DNA of 64,000 bases, from positions 434,001-498,000 of the forward strand of contig NZ_JACHIF010000002.1 in NCBI RefSeq assembly GCF_014203045.1. The letters run 5' to 3'. How positions within the stretch are numbered: position 1 is the stretch's first letter; the number at the start of each line of letters is the position of its first letter. This DNA is from Prosthecobacter dejongeii (GTDB lineage Bacteria; Verrucomicrobiota; Verrucomicrobiia; Verrucomicrobiales; Verrucomicrobiaceae). The position numbers and the translations under genes are program-made. Positions 1 through 9,143 of this stretch are shown piece by piece. The notes under the pieces are model-generated. The model ran no database searches, was not told the DNA's origin, and saw only the letters and a list, made by a program, of their open reading frames with translations.

Positions 1-35
1 GATCTTCCTTTCCCCTCAGTTGTGCTCTTGAGAAG

Positions 36-875
36 ATGATTGTAAATGATAGCCAGCATCGCATGTCACTCGATCTCACCTCCATTGCCCTTATTGCCGG
101 GAACGGCATTTACCCAGAGACTTTTGTCAAAGCCGCGCGCCGTGCGGGGGTGCAGCGCTTGGTGGTGGCGGCCTTTGTCAATGAGACAAAACCAGAGCTC
201 GCTGCCATGGTGGACGCCATCGAATGGTTCCGCGTGGGTCAGCTTAGCAAAATGATCTCCTTTTTTGTTAGGCAAGGCATCAAGCAAACGGTGATGGTGG
301 GGCAGATCGCACCCAAAAATCTTTTCGACCTACGGCCCGACTTGCGGTTGCTCATGATGCTAGCGCGGCTGAAGCAGCGGAATGCCGAGACCTTGTTCGG
401 TGCCATTAGCGATGAGATGGCCAAAGATGGCATCACGCTCCTACCTGCCACCACTTTTCTCGAAGACCTCATGCCGGCGCGTGGTCATGTCGCAGGTCCC
501 ACCATCAAAAAACGTCGTTGGGAGGATGCGGACTACGGTTTCCACATCGCCAAAGAAAGCAGCCGTCTGGACATCGGTCAGACGGTCGTGGTGAAAAATG
601 GGACCGTTTTGGCTGTGGAGGCCTTTGAAGGAACCAATGAAGCGGTCAAGCGTGGCGGGGCCATGGGAAAAGGCGGCGCAACGATGGTCAAGGTTTCTAA
701 ACCCAACCAGGACATGCGTTTTGATGTCCCTGTGATCGGCCCAGACACCATTCGCACGGCTGCGGAGGCAGGGGTGGATTTGATTGCGGTAGAGGCTGGA
801 AAAACTTTATTGTTAAGCCTGGAAGAACTGCGCCAAGAATGTCACCAGAGAAAGGTCGCAGTTATCGCTTTGTGA
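36..875 (+). CDS. lpxI: UDP-2,3-diacylglucosamine pyrophosphatase LpxI
   Basis: LpxI releases UMP from UDP-2,3-diacylglucosamine to make lipid X, a cytoplasmic/peripheral step of lipid A synthesis; it replaces LpxH in some phyla. The 279-residue product has the family's N-terminal LIAGNG loop (residues 19-24), a central MVGQIAPKNLF-like segment and the C-terminal FDVPVIGPDTI motif, followed by a GVDLIAVEAGKTLLL stretch. Length matches the LpxI (DUF1009) family. A later ATG at 63 would leave only nine residues before the core and may be the true start. The gene stands alone; the second lipid A gene of the window, lpxD, lies 24 kb away. Confidence 0.9.
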   Translation: MIVNDSQHRMSLDLTSIALIAGNGIYPETFVKAARRAGVQRLVVAAFVNETKPELAAMVDAIEWFRVGQLSKMISFFVRQGIKQTVMVGQIAPKNLFDLRPDLRLLMMLARLKQRNAETLFGAISDEMAKDGITLLPATTFLEDLMPARGHVAGPTIKKRRWEDADYGFHIAKESSRLDIGQTVVVKNGTVLAVEAFEGTNEAVKRGGAMGKGGATMVKVSKPNQDMRFDVPVIGPDTIRTAAEAGVDLIAVEAGKTLLLSLEELRQECHQRKVAVIAL

Positions 876-1010
876 TCTTACCGAGGGCTTTACTGGGCAT
901 AATTTTCTAAAAAGAGTGGTAAAGTCTTGATTTATCAGGGCAAAACCGGAAAAAATGAGCGCTTCCCGCTGTGGCGGGTCAAAAACCGAGTTCTTCTTAA
1001 CCAACCCCAT

Positions 1011-2639
1011 ATGTTACTCACAGCCCTCAAAGTTAAATTGGCCGCCATGGTCGCAGTTGCCGGTCTGAATACCGACGAAATGGACAAGCCAAGCGAGGCG
1101 TTCCAGGCCATCCTTAAGCAGCTCGAAGCTGACCAGAAAGCCGCCGCTGAGAAGCCGGGTGCTGGTCCAGACGTCAATGCCTCTTTCAACAACGCTCTCG
1201 CCAAGGTCAATGAACTGGCCAAAAACGGCGACAAAGATGCTCTGTATGCCTTGGGGCATTGGGGCGTGCTGAGCAACAGCAACGTGAACGAGATCATTGA
1301 GCTTTATCGCAAAGCCGCCGCCCAGGGCCAGGTCCTGGCCAAGGCTGAACTCGCCCAGGTGCTTCTGCAGGCCGCTCCTCAGGATCCTGAGCGCGTCGCG
1401 GAAGCCGTGAAGCTGATTCAGGAAGCTGAAGCTGCCAATAACAAAGTCGCACGTCGCCTTCTGGCGAATCTTCACATCGCCGGCATCGGTGGTGTGGAAA
1501 AAAGCGTGGATAAGGCCAAGGCTCTCCTCGAAAAAGGCAGTGCTGAAGGCGATGGCGAATCCACCCTCGGTCTTAGCCAACTATACGCAGCCGGCATTCC
1601 CGGATTGCCTAAAGACGAAGCCAAGTCCCTCGAATATCTCATCAAAGCCACTGAGCAGAAAAACGCTGTGGCCATGAGCACCTACGCTGCACGCCTTTTT
1701 GATGGCGATCCAGTCGTGGAAGGCAGCAAGCAATTGGTCAAAAAAGACCCTGAAGCAGCCATGAAGATGTTTGAAGATGCGGCTGCTACCGGCTTTGCCG
1801 CAGCGAACCGCCTCCTCGGTGCCATTTATGAAAGTGGTCTGGGTGGCAAAACCCGCGATCTGAAGAAGGCCGTCGAATATTTCACCAAAGCTGCAAACGC
1901 TAACGACGCCCAGGCTCTTTTCCGCCTCGGCAATTACTTCGAAGCAGGTCTCACTGAAGGCGAAGGCGAGAAGGCCGTCTCCGTGGTGCAGCAGAATGCC
2001 AAGAGCGCTCTGGATCTGTATCGCTTGGCTGCCCAGAACGGTCTTTCTGAAGCCTTCTTCAATGTGGGTGTCTATTATGAAACCGGCACCGTGGTGGACA
2101 AAGATCCTGAAAAGGCCTTCACCTTCCAGCTTCGTGCAGCCAATTCCGGCCTGCCTCAGGCTCAGCATCGCCTGGCCACTTATTACCAGAACGGCACGGG
2201 CGTCGCTCAAGACCTCGTCGCTGCCATGGGCTGGTATCAGCGTGCAGCGGGTGCTAACTTTGTGCTCAGCCAGATCGCTCTAGGCCAGATGTACGAAATC
2301 GGTGCGGGCACTCGCCCAGACCCGATCTCCGCATCTCAAATGTACCTCAATGCGGCTGAACAGGGAGCTCCTCTGGCCATGCTCCGCCTCGCTAGCCTGA
2401 ATGAGCGTGGTTTGCTGGATAAGGATAACAAGCCAAACCTCCCCCAGGCCTTGGCTTACGCCAAGCTGGCTATGGACGCCTCTAACAAGGCTGAGCTTGC
2501 CGTCAAATATCATGACGAACTGAAGGCTAAGATGACCGCTGCCCAGATCTCTGAGGCCACGAAAATCTATGATGGTAAGAAAAAGCCAGCCGCAACTCCA
2601 GCCACCCCGGCTAAGCCTACAGGTTCCGGCAAAAAGTAA
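1011..2639 (+). CDS. Sel1/TPR-like repeat protein
   Basis: This 542-residue protein is built almost wholly of Sel1-like helical repeats, recognisable by recurring A-x-x-x-L-G-x-x-Y-E-x-G-x-G and D-x-x-K-A-x-x-x-Y/W-x-x-A-A patterns. Such solenoids act as protein-protein interaction scaffolds; the partner is unknown. I chose the ATG at 1011 (MLLTALKVKLAAMVAVAG), which gives a short hydrophobic N-terminus that might be a weak signal or anchor; the frame is open upstream to 927 but that part is not protein-like. The tail is Ala/Pro/Lys-rich. A strong terminator follows at 2691. Confidence 0.8.
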   Translation: MLLTALKVKLAAMVAVAGLNTDEMDKPSEAFQAILKQLEADQKAAAEKPGAGPDVNASFNNALAKVNELAKNGDKDALYALGHWGVLSNSNVNEIIELYRKAAAQGQVLAKAELAQVLLQAAPQDPERVAEAVKLIQEAEAANNKVARRLLANLHIAGIGGVEKSVDKAKALLEKGSAEGDGESTLGLSQLYAAGIPGLPKDEAKSLEYLIKATEQKNAVAMSTYAARLFDGDPVVEGSKQLVKKDPEAAMKMFEDAAATGFAAANRLLGAIYESGLGGKTRDLKKAVEYFTKAANANDAQALFRLGNYFEAGLTEGEGEKAVSVVQQNAKSALDLYRLAAQNGLSEAFFNVGVYYETGTVVDKDPEKAFTFQLRAANSGLPQAQHRLATYYQNGTGVAQDLVAAMGWYQRAAGANFVLSQIALGQMYEIGAGTRPDPISASQMYLNAAEQGAPLAMLRLASLNERGLLDKDNKPNLPQALAYAKLAMDASNKAELAVKYHDELKAKMTAAQISEATKIYDGKKKPAATPATPAKPTGSGKK

Positions 2640-2690
2640 TTCAAAAAAAGAGCAAAATCAACTTGCCAACATTAGCGCCAACGCTAAGCT

Positions 2691-2726
2691 CCGGCTCCCC
2701 AAACCAGGGGAGCCGGTTTTCTTTTC
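2691..2726 (+). terminator. Rho-independent terminator of the Sel1 gene
   Basis: A perfect 10-bp GC-rich stem (CCGGCTCCCC paired with GGGGAGCCGG) with a six-base loop is followed by TTTTCTTTT. It lies about 50 bases after the Sel1-gene stop and just before the tRNA, separating the two transcripts. Confidence 0.9.
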
Positions 2727-2727
2727 C

Positions 2728-2803
2728 GGGGCATTAGCTCAGTTGGTAGAGCGCCTGCATGGCATGCAGGAGGTCAGCGGTTCGAACCCGCTATGCTCCA
2801 CCA
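2728..2803 (+). tRNA. tRNA-Ala (anticodon GGC)
   Basis: A 76-base cloverleaf: acceptor GGGGCAT/ATGCTCC with one G-U pair, D arm GCTC/GAGC with the AGTTGGTA loop, anticodon stem CCTGC/GCAGG enclosing loop ATGGCAT (anticodon GGC), variable AGGTC, T arm AGCGG-TTCGAAC-CCGCT, discriminator A and an encoded CCA end. Anticodon GGC reads GCC/GCU alanine codons. Confidence 0.96.
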
Positions 2804-2926
2804 AAAGGTGGTACATTAATAAATCGCCTTTTACTTCACGGCCCGTGCATTGCATCACCCCTCTTTATTTGCATTGTGCAGCTTCGTGGCCGATAGAGCC
2901 AGTCTGACTCCCCAACTAAAATAATT

Positions 2927-4636
2927 GTGAGCGAACCGAGACATTCCGAGCCCAAGAAAAAAGCATCCTTGCTGAGCCGCCTGAAGTCAGGCATCAAAAA
3001 AGCCATAGGACTGGGCGATAAAAAGCAAAAAACTCAGCCGACTGAAAAGGCGGAGCCCCATCGCATCGCCAAGATGTTTCCTCATGAGCCTCATGCACCT
3101 GAGGCCAAATCCGGCGAACGCCGCCGCGAACGTGAAGGCCCCCGCCGTGACCGTGGCCCACGCCCCGAGCGCAGTGGTGAAGACCGCGGTCCCCGCCCGC
3201 CTCGTTCTCCCCGTGCCGAAGGCCAGGGAGATCGCCCTCCACGCGCAGATCGTCCTGAAGGTAATCGTCCACCTCGTCGTGAACGGTCCGAAAGAGGTGA
3301 CCGCCCAGAGCGCGGTGGCGAGCGCCCCCGCCGTGGTGAACGGCCCGCCCGTGAGCGTGATGCTGGCGATGCCAAGCCACGCGAAAACTTTGCAGCACTC
3401 CCACCTCCGCCTGCGCCTCCCGTGCCGGAAGGTCCATACCCAGAAGCGTTTCAAGTTCTTGGCCTCAGTGATGCCGTTCTGGCAGCCATTCGTGAGACTG
3501 GATACGAAAAGCCTACTCAGATCCAGGAACGTGCAATTCCCGTCGTGCTGGAAGGCAAAGATGTGGTCGGTGCTTCCCAGACCGGAACAGGTAAAACCGC
3601 AGCTTTTTCTCTACCTACCCTGAGCCGTCTCGGTGCTCCTGGCGGCTTCCGCTGCCTCGTGCTGGAGCCGACTCGTGAGCTTGCTGCCCAGGTGGTGGAG
3701 CAGTTTGAAAAATACGGCAAACATACCGGGCTGCGTGTACTTTTGGTGCATGGCGGAGTGGGTTATGAGAAGCAGCGTAAGGGCTTGCAGCAGGGCGTGG
3801 ATGTGGTCGTGGCTACTCCAGGACGTTTGTTGGACTTCATGCAGGATGGTACGGCAAATCTGGACAATCTGGAAGTCTTGATCCTCGATGAAGTGGACCG
3901 CATGCTGGACATGGGTTTCCTGCCAGACGTCCGTCGAATCGTCGAGCGCACGCCGAAGTCACGTCAGACACTGTTTTTCTCGGCCACCATGCCGCCCCAG
4001 ATTCAGACGCTGGCAGAGTTTGCTCTGAAGGACCCCGTAAGCATTGAGATCGGCATTCGTTTTTCCCCTGCGGAAACCGTCAGCCACTACATGTATCCCG
4101 TGGCGAGCGATCAGCGTCAGGAACTCCTTCTGGCCATTCTCAAGCAGACTCACATTGACAGCCTTATGATCTTCACCCGCACGAAAGCGCAGGCAGATCA
4201 GATCTATGCAGCGGTGAAAGAGCAGGGCACCTACAAGGTGGCCGTCATGCACTCCGACATTCGCCAGAGCGAGCGTGAACGCGCCCTCAAAGGCTTCCGT
4301 GAAGGCGAGTTCGAGGTCATCGTGGCCACGGATCTCGCGGCGCGTGGTCTGGATGTCAGCGGCGTCACCCATGTCATCAACTACATGGTACCAGAGAACT
4401 CCGAAGACTACGTGCATCGCATTGGTCGCACGGGTCGTGCCCAAAAGGAGGGTGATGCCTACACCATGTTCAGCGCCGAGGAGTTGCCCTATGTGGCTAG
4501 CATTGAGCGCCTCATCAGCCAGAAGATTGAGCGCAAGAAATTGGAAGGCTTCAGCTACAAATACACCACCGTTCTGGATGAAGAGGACAAGGCTCGCGCC
4601 ATCCTTCATGGCCGTGGCAAGAAGAAGCGGCGGTAG
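2927..4636 (+). CDS. DEAD-box ATP-dependent RNA helicase (RhlE-like)
   Basis: A 569-residue RNA helicase with a GTG start. After a roughly 165-residue Arg/Pro/Glu-rich, probably disordered RNA-binding extension come the Q motif (GYEKPTQIQ), Walker A (SQTGTGKTA), PTREL, TPGR, motif II written DEVD rather than DEAD, SAT in motif III, and C-terminal lobe motifs ARGLD and HRIGRTGR. The core resembles RhlE, which remodels rRNA or mRNA, but here the basic extension is N-terminal instead of C-terminal. The tail ends in GRGKKKRR. Motif II with valine is an uncommon but conservative change. It follows the tRNA by about 120 bases and seems monocistronic. Confidence 0.92.
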   Translation: MSEPRHSEPKKKASLLSRLKSGIKKAIGLGDKKQKTQPTEKAEPHRIAKMFPHEPHAPEAKSGERRREREGPRRDRGPRPERSGEDRGPRPPRSPRAEGQGDRPPRADRPEGNRPPRRERSERGDRPERGGERPRRGERPARERDAGDAKPRENFAALPPPPAPPVPEGPYPEAFQVLGLSDAVLAAIRETGYEKPTQIQERAIPVVLEGKDVVGASQTGTGKTAAFSLPTLSRLGAPGGFRCLVLEPTRELAAQVVEQFEKYGKHTGLRVLLVHGGVGYEKQRKGLQQGVDVVVATPGRLLDFMQDGTANLDNLEVLILDEVDRMLDMGFLPDVRRIVERTPKSRQTLFFSATMPPQIQTLAEFALKDPVSIEIGIRFSPAETVSHYMYPVASDQRQELLLAILKQTHIDSLMIFTRTKAQADQIYAAVKEQGTYKVAVMHSDIRQSERERALKGFREGEFEVIVATDLAARGLDVSGVTHVINYMVPENSEDYVHRIGRTGRAQKEGDAYTMFSAEELPYVASIERLISQKIERKKLEGFSYKYTTVLDEEDKARAILHGRGKKKRR

Positions 4637-4652
4637 TCTGCTTTCTTTCCAG

Positions 4653-4681
4653 GCGCGGCTCTTCCATTGAAGACCGCGCTT
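4653..4681 (+). terminator. possible weak terminator hairpin after the helicase gene
   Basis: GCGCGG and CCGCGC, extended by TCTTC/GAAGA around a short loop with one bulged base, form a stable hairpin 16 bases after the helicase stop. There is no good T-run, so termination is only plausible. Confidence 0.4.
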
Positions 4682-4716
4682 GCATCAACGGTGGCTGGTG
4701 CGAATGCCTCCCGCCG

Positions 4717-5472
4717 ATGTTCGCTCATCTGACACGATTTCGAGAATCCGCCACGGTGGCCCACGTGCTGCCGCTGGCGGTTTTTATGTTATTGAACAGC
4801 GTCCCCGGCTGGTTTCGAATCGAGAACCCTGAGCTGCCTTGGTATCGGCAGGCGCCCGAGCATTGGCTTTATCCTCTCCAGACGTTTTTGACGGGAGGCC
4901 TGCTCCTCTTTTTTGCGCGTCATTATCGTCTCGCTCCATGGCGTGGACTTGGTTTGGCCGCCGTGCTTGGTCTGATCGGCATCGCTTTCTGGGTCGCGCC
5001 AGCATGGCTATATGAGCGGCTGGTCGCTTCAGGCACACCGTTACCCGGCTGGGTGGAGTGGCTAGGCTTGGTGGAGCGGAAAGAGGGCTTCAATCCCGAA
5101 GTGCTCAGTGCCTGGCCAGCGTGGCAAGGGGCCTCCCTCGGCATGCGTTTTGTCCGCATGGTGGTGGTGGTGCCATTGATTGAAGAGATCTTTTGGCGTG
5201 GCTTCCTCATGCGTTACATCGGGGCAGGGGAGCGTGACTGGCAGCAGATTCCCTTTGGCCTTCACTCCTGGCGGGTCTTTGGGGTGGTGACACTGCTGGT
5301 GATGCTAGCGCACAACCCGGTGGATTACCTGGGGGCGTTTGTTTGGGGGGGGTTGGTGTATTTCGTGGCTGTGCGGACGAAAAGCCTAGGGGCCTGCGTG
5401 TTCATGCATGCGGTGGGAAATTTAGCCTTGGGGCTTTACGTATGTCAGACCCGCCAGTGGGGTTTTTGGTAA
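4717..5472 (+). CDS. CAAX prenyl protease-related membrane protein (CPBP family, PEP-CTERM-associated type)
   Basis: A 251-residue multi-spanning protein with the CPBP intramembrane protease signatures: the EE-x-x-x-R motif in LIEEIFWRGF, a middle AHNPVDYLGAF segment, and a C-terminal HAVGN motif in a helix. Members of this subtype (known as CAAX protease-related, TIGR03008-like) are found in genomes with exosortase/PEP-CTERM sorting, and this window encodes a PEP-CTERM protein at 25739-30949. No exosortase is visible here. The substrate is unknown. Its ATG lies 80 bases after the helicase stop. Confidence 0.75.
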   Translation: MFAHLTRFRESATVAHVLPLAVFMLLNSVPGWFRIENPELPWYRQAPEHWLYPLQTFLTGGLLLFFARHYRLAPWRGLGLAAVLGLIGIAFWVAPAWLYERLVASGTPLPGWVEWLGLVERKEGFNPEVLSAWPAWQGASLGMRFVRMVVVVPLIEEIFWRGFLMRYIGAGERDWQQIPFGLHSWRVFGVVTLLVMLAHNPVDYLGAFVWGGLVYFVAVRTKSLGACVFMHAVGNLALGLYVCQTRQWGFW

Positions 5473-5528
5473 TTCTGCCATAAGACTTGCCACTGGGGGT
5501 TAAATGTTAAAAGCTCGCGCCCCAATTC

Positions 5529-6791
5529 ATGAGTCAGTCTGCCGCGCCCCAAGAAATCACCCGTCTCCGGGACCTTTCCTCCCACCAAAAAAAGTCGGGG
5601 CTAGCTGCCTGGTTAGGCTGGCTGTTCGATGGGTTGGACATGCACATCTACACGCTGGTGGCCACGCCCTTCGTCGCAGCCCTACTGATGAAGGATGGCA
5701 TCGCAGCCCCCTCGGGGGAGGTGGATACAAAGGCTTCCATCATTCAGGCCGCCTTCTTGGTGGGCTGGGCCCTGGGCGGTGGGGTGTTCGGCTGGATTGG
5801 CGATCGCCTGGGCCGAAGCCGCACGCTGGTGCTCACCATTCTTTTTTACGCGGGTTTTACCGGACTCTCCTACTTCTGTACCGAGTGGTGGCATCTGTTG
5901 ATCTGCCGTTTCTTGTCCGCTTTGGGCATCGGTGGTGAATGGGCCGTGGGGGCCTCTTTACTGTCTGAAACTTGGCCGAAGAAATGGCGGCCCTGGATCG
6001 CTGCCACACTGCAAACGGCCGTGAATATGGGCGTCCTTCTGGCCTGCCTAGCCGGGTGGCTGCTGAAGGATGACGAAAGCCATCGCACCATTTTCCTGGT
6101 CGGTATTCTACCGGCATTGCTAACTCTGTGGATTCGCAAGGCCGTGCCTGAAACGGAGGAGTGGGAGGAGGCCCGCAAAGGTACCAAACCCCCACGCATT
6201 GGAGAGCTTTTTGGCAAACAGGTGGCCGGGACGACTTGGCGTGTGATGATCATTTGTGCGGTTTCCCTCACGGCTCACTGGGCCTTCATGTTCTGGCAGC
6301 AGAGCCTCATACGCGCCCTACCGGAGGTCAAAAATTTAACGGGTCCAGAGCAGACGAACGCGGTGGTCGTAGCCCTGATGTACATCATGGTGGGCTCCAT
6401 CATCGGCAACTACGTGGCGGGAGCTGCGGCGAAGATCATGGGCTACCGCCGTGCCATCACGCTGATGCTGCTGGCCTATGGCATCTGCATGCTGACGGCC
6501 TTTTCGCAGACGTGGACACACCAGCAGATGCTTTGGTGGTATGCCGTCATTGGTTTGTGCCAAGGGGTCTTTGGCCTCTTCACCATGTGCCTGCCGCCGC
6601 TCTTTCCCACGCTGCTGCGTACCACTGGGGCGGGCTTCTGCTACAACATTGGCCGCATCGTCGCCGCCGCAGGCACAGTGATGTTCAAGCTCTACGTGCC
6701 CGTGGGCGACTATCGCCTCGCACTCTACTACGCAGGCTTGCTCTTCATCCCCGCCGCCGCCATCGCGCTGCTGCTGCCGGAGGAGGAGTGA
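5529..6791 (+). CDS. MFS transporter (sugar/organic acid type)
   Basis: A 420-residue major facilitator with about 12 hydrophobic segments. The loop 2-3 signature is GDRLGRSRTL, preceded by the start motif GWLFDGLDMHIYTL in which the first-helix aspartates are characteristic of the organic acid/sialic acid transporter branches (AAHS/SHS). A second-half signature is weaker (GYRRA). The substrate cannot be told from sequence and no catabolic genes are adjacent. It begins 56 bases after the CPBP gene and is followed by the toxin-antitoxin pair. Confidence 0.82.
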   Translation: MSQSAAPQEITRLRDLSSHQKKSGLAAWLGWLFDGLDMHIYTLVATPFVAALLMKDGIAAPSGEVDTKASIIQAAFLVGWALGGGVFGWIGDRLGRSRTLVLTILFYAGFTGLSYFCTEWWHLLICRFLSALGIGGEWAVGASLLSETWPKKWRPWIAATLQTAVNMGVLLACLAGWLLKDDESHRTIFLVGILPALLTLWIRKAVPETEEWEEARKGTKPPRIGELFGKQVAGTTWRVMIICAVSLTAHWAFMFWQQSLIRALPEVKNLTGPEQTNAVVVALMYIMVGSIIGNYVAGAAAKIMGYRRAITLMLLAYGICMLTAFSQTWTHQQMLWWYAVIGLCQGVFGLFTMCLPPLFPTLLRTTGAGFCYNIGRIVAAAGTVMFKLYVPVGDYRLALYYAGLLFIPAAAIALLLPEEE

Positions 6792-6833
6792 GGTGGAGAT
6801 TGATTTTTGGAATTGAGTGACTAGGTTCTCTTT

Positions 6834-7064
6834 ATGCCAGTGACTTTGGACACTCTCTACGCCTCTGCATGCGGGCTGCCTGTCATAGATCAAGGGCAAC
6901 TGGTCTCATTGCTTTTGGCTGATCTCTCCGCGGGCTTGGTCGAAACTCAAGATGAGGAGCTGGAAGCGATGGCGGATGAGCGTGAGGCTGAAATGGATAC
7001 GGATCCAGCAGCCACACTTTCCCACGAGGACCTGCTACATTTCATCAACAGCCGCCGCCAGTGA
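6834..7064 (+). CDS. putative antitoxin (addiction module component family)
   Basis: A 76-residue acidic protein resembling the short addiction-module antitoxins (Pfam Unstab_antitox type): an N-terminal helical segment, a Leu-rich LVSLLLADLSAGL stretch and an acidic ELEAMADEREAEM region. Its stop overlaps the start of the ParE/RelE-like toxin by four bases, the typical layout of such pairs. The antitoxin would bind and neutralise the toxin and probably repress the operon. Identification rests mostly on context and composition. Confidence 0.7.
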   Translation: MPVTLDTLYASACGLPVIDQGQLVSLLLADLSAGLVETQDEELEAMADEREAEMDTDPAATLSHEDLLHFINSRRQ

Positions 7065-7354
7065 AGGTGGTTTATCACAGGCTGGTGCAGGCAGACTTAG
7101 ATCAGGCCTGGCACTACTACGAAGACGCCTCTGCTGGCTTGGGCGATCAGTTTTTTGCGGAGTTTTTGGAGATGATTGCGGCCATTCAGCGGCACCCTCA
7201 GCGCTGGGGTTTTGCCAGCCGAGGGCGTCGTCTGGCCCAGTTCAAACGCTTCCCTTACAAAAAAATGCTGTACCGCGTGGAGGCTGAGCGGATTAAAGTG
7301 CTCGTCGTAAAGCATCAAAAGCGTCGTCCTTCGTATGGAGATGGACGTTACTGA
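7061..7354 (+). CDS. ParE/RelE-family toxin
   Basis: A 97-residue basic protein with the ParE/RelE fold signature: the N-terminal A-D-L-D-Q-A-W-x-Y-Y-E pattern, a central F-x-x-x-I-x-x-H-P-x-x-W segment and the C-terminal FPYKKMLYRVE...KVLVVKHQKRRP strand pair. It starts with GTG overlapping the antitoxin stop. Members poison gyrase (ParE) or cleave mRNA on the ribosome (RelE); which applies cannot be decided. All key parts look intact, so the pair may be active. Confidence 0.85.
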   Translation: MKVVYHRLVQADLDQAWHYYEDASAGLGDQFFAEFLEMIAAIQRHPQRWGFASRGRRLAQFKRFPYKKMLYRVEAERIKVLVVKHQKRRPSYGDGRY

Positions 7355-7383
7355 TTTTTCGCTGCCTTCTCTTCTGACATCTC

Positions 7384-7818
7384 ATGTTCAAACTCCTCCT
7401 CCATCTCCTCTTCGGCAGCATCTTTGTGTATGCAGGGGCGGTGAAGGCTTGGGATCCAGGGCTGTTTGTGATGGATGTGCGCAGCTTTGATCTGCTGCCA
7501 GATCCGTATGCGGCCTGGTTGGCCATGTTTCTACCCTGGCTGGAGATCTTCTCCGGGCTGGCGGTGATCACGGGTGTCTTGCGCAAGGGCGGTCTGTTAG
7601 TCTTGAATGCCAGCTTGCTGGCCTTTTTGGTGGCCATCGGCATCTCCTGGTATCGGGGCATCGACATCCAGTGCGGCTGCTTCGGCAGCAGTGAGGCCAG
7701 CAGCAACTATGCTGAACTCATCGTTCGCGATCTCGTCCTGCTCGCCCTGGGGCTTTATCTCCAGATCAAAGGTGGTCGGAAGGTCACTTCGTCGCCTTCT
7801 TCTTCGCCGGTGGTTTGA
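7384..7818 (+). CDS. MauE/DoxX-like redox-associated membrane protein
   Basis: A 144-residue protein with four predicted helices and a CGCFG motif, as in the MauE branch of the DoxX family, which is linked to disulfide or quinone redox chemistry in the cytoplasmic membrane. The short FGSIFVYAGAVKAWDP start and the loop FDLLPDP are also typical. Its Ser-rich last residues overlap the 3' end of the opposite-strand beta-lactamase-like gene by 35 bases. It has no adjacent mau genes, so a methylamine role is not supported. Confidence 0.78.
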   Translation: MFKLLLHLLFGSIFVYAGAVKAWDPGLFVMDVRSFDLLPDPYAAWLAMFLPWLEIFSGLAVITGVLRKGGLLVLNASLLAFLVAIGISWYRGIDIQCGCFGSSEASSNYAELIVRDLVLLALGLYLQIKGGRKVTSSPSSSPVV

Positions 7819-8953
7819 CCTCCACGCCGGCGGCTTCCATGACGATTTTTTGGAAGGCATCGCGGGGTTTGCCGCTGTCGGGAACGAGGACATTTTGCAC
7901 CAGGAAGACGGTGACGATGCCGTGTTCCGCATCCACCCAGCCATTGGTGGCAAAGGCACCGCCGTGGCCGAAGCTGCCGACTGGCATGGCTCCGCACACA
8001 CGCTGGTCGGGGCGGTTCACCTGCCAGCCAAAGGCATAGGGCAGGGGACGGTCACCTGCGGTGGTGGGGGTGGTCATCTCCTGGATGGATTTGGCCGTGA
8101 GCAGGCGCACGCCGTCCAGTTCGCCACCGGCGGCGATCAGGGCATAAAAGCGGCCCATGTCAGCCGCAGTGGAAAATAGACCACCACCGGGCTCTGGCGT
8201 GCGGCGGACTTCGGCATCGCTGGTGACAAAGGGATTGAAGGCACGCTGCAACTCATGCGTGTCTTCATTCATCGTATAGGTGCCGGGAATGCGGGCACGC
8301 AGGGCATCATCTGGATAAAAGCCAGTGTCCTTCATGCCCAGCGGCTCAAAGATGCGTGTGCGCAGAAAGTCAGCGTAACTCAGGCCGGAGGCGATCTCGA
8401 CAATGCGGCCGCTGACGGTGGGGCCAAACCCGTACTCGTAGTCACTGCCGGGCTGAAAGGCCAGGGGGGCTTTGAGCAGCTCGTTCACATAAGCCTTCAG
8501 TGACGAGGCCCCGTCCGTCGCCTTGCGCGGAGGAAAGGCGATACCCGCCGTATGGCTCAGCAGGTGCCGCAGGGTGATGGCTTTCTCCGGGGCTGTTCCA
8601 TCGGCCAGCTTCGCTTCACCCAGGGCGGGAAGCCATTTGGCGGCAGGCTCATCCAGCGACAGCTTGCCCTCTTCCACCAGGATCATGACCGCCGTCGCAT
8701 TGATGGACTTGGTCATGGAGGCGATCCAAAACAGCGCATCTTTGCCCATGGCCTTGCCTTGGGAAATGTTGGCCAGTCCAACAGCTTCGTGATGCACCAC
8801 TTTGCCCTTTTCCATCACCAGCGTCACGATCCCCGCCGCCTGCTTCGCCTTCACCGCTGCTTCCATCGCGGGCTTGATGGCTTCGAGCTTGGTGGTGTCG
8901 AGAGCCGGGAGAAGGCTGGGAAAGAGGGCGAGGAGGAGAAAAGCGCGAAGCAT
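7784..8953 (-). CDS. secreted beta-lactamase-family serine hydrolase
   Basis: A 389-residue protein of the class C beta-lactamase/penicillin-binding-like hydrolase family. I chose the ATG at 8953, which gives a clean signal peptide (MLRAFLLLALFPSLLPA); the frame is open to 9085 but that part is not signal-like. The catalytic S-x-x-K is SMTK in FWIASMTKS, a Tyr-containing second motif lies in DYEYGFGP, and the third motif is HGG in FGHGGAF. Such proteins are often esterases or D-aminopeptidases rather than antibiotic-resistance enzymes. It ends in a Lys/Pro-rich tail and is convergent with the MauE-like gene. Confidence 0.88.
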   Translation of the reverse strand: MLRAFLLLALFPSLLPALDTTKLEAIKPAMEAAVKAKQAAGIVTLVMEKGKVVHHEAVGLANISQGKAMGKDALFWIASMTKSINATAVMILVEEGKLSLDEPAAKWLPALGEAKLADGTAPEKAITLRHLLSHTAGIAFPPRKATDGASSLKAYVNELLKAPLAFQPGSDYEYGFGPTVSGRIVEIASGLSYADFLRTRIFEPLGMKDTGFYPDDALRARIPGTYTMNEDTHELQRAFNPFVTSDAEVRRTPEPGGGLFSTAADMGRFYALIAAGGELDGVRLLTAKSIQEMTTPTTAGDRPLPYAFGWQVNRPDQRVCGAMPVGSFGHGGAFATNGWVDAEHGIVTVFLVQNVLVPDSGKPRDAFQKIVMEAAGVEVKPPAKKKATK

Positions 8954-9143
8954 TTGGCATGAACGCACGCCGATGACAGGGTATTGCAGCACATGGAGTG
9001 TGATGAGATTTCGGAAATTTATCCGACCCTGACCCTCTGTCGCATCACATCTATTTAACGGCCCGATGATAAAGACGAACGTCAATGTGATTCCGTCGTT
9101 ATTGGTGAAGGTTGCGGTGTCCGGTGGCGCCGCGTTTTACGGA

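Noticed and set aside
2569-2907. Open frame running across the terminator and the tRNA
   Set aside because: It is an out-of-frame shadow of the Sel1 gene and the tRNA; the tRNA structure is certain.
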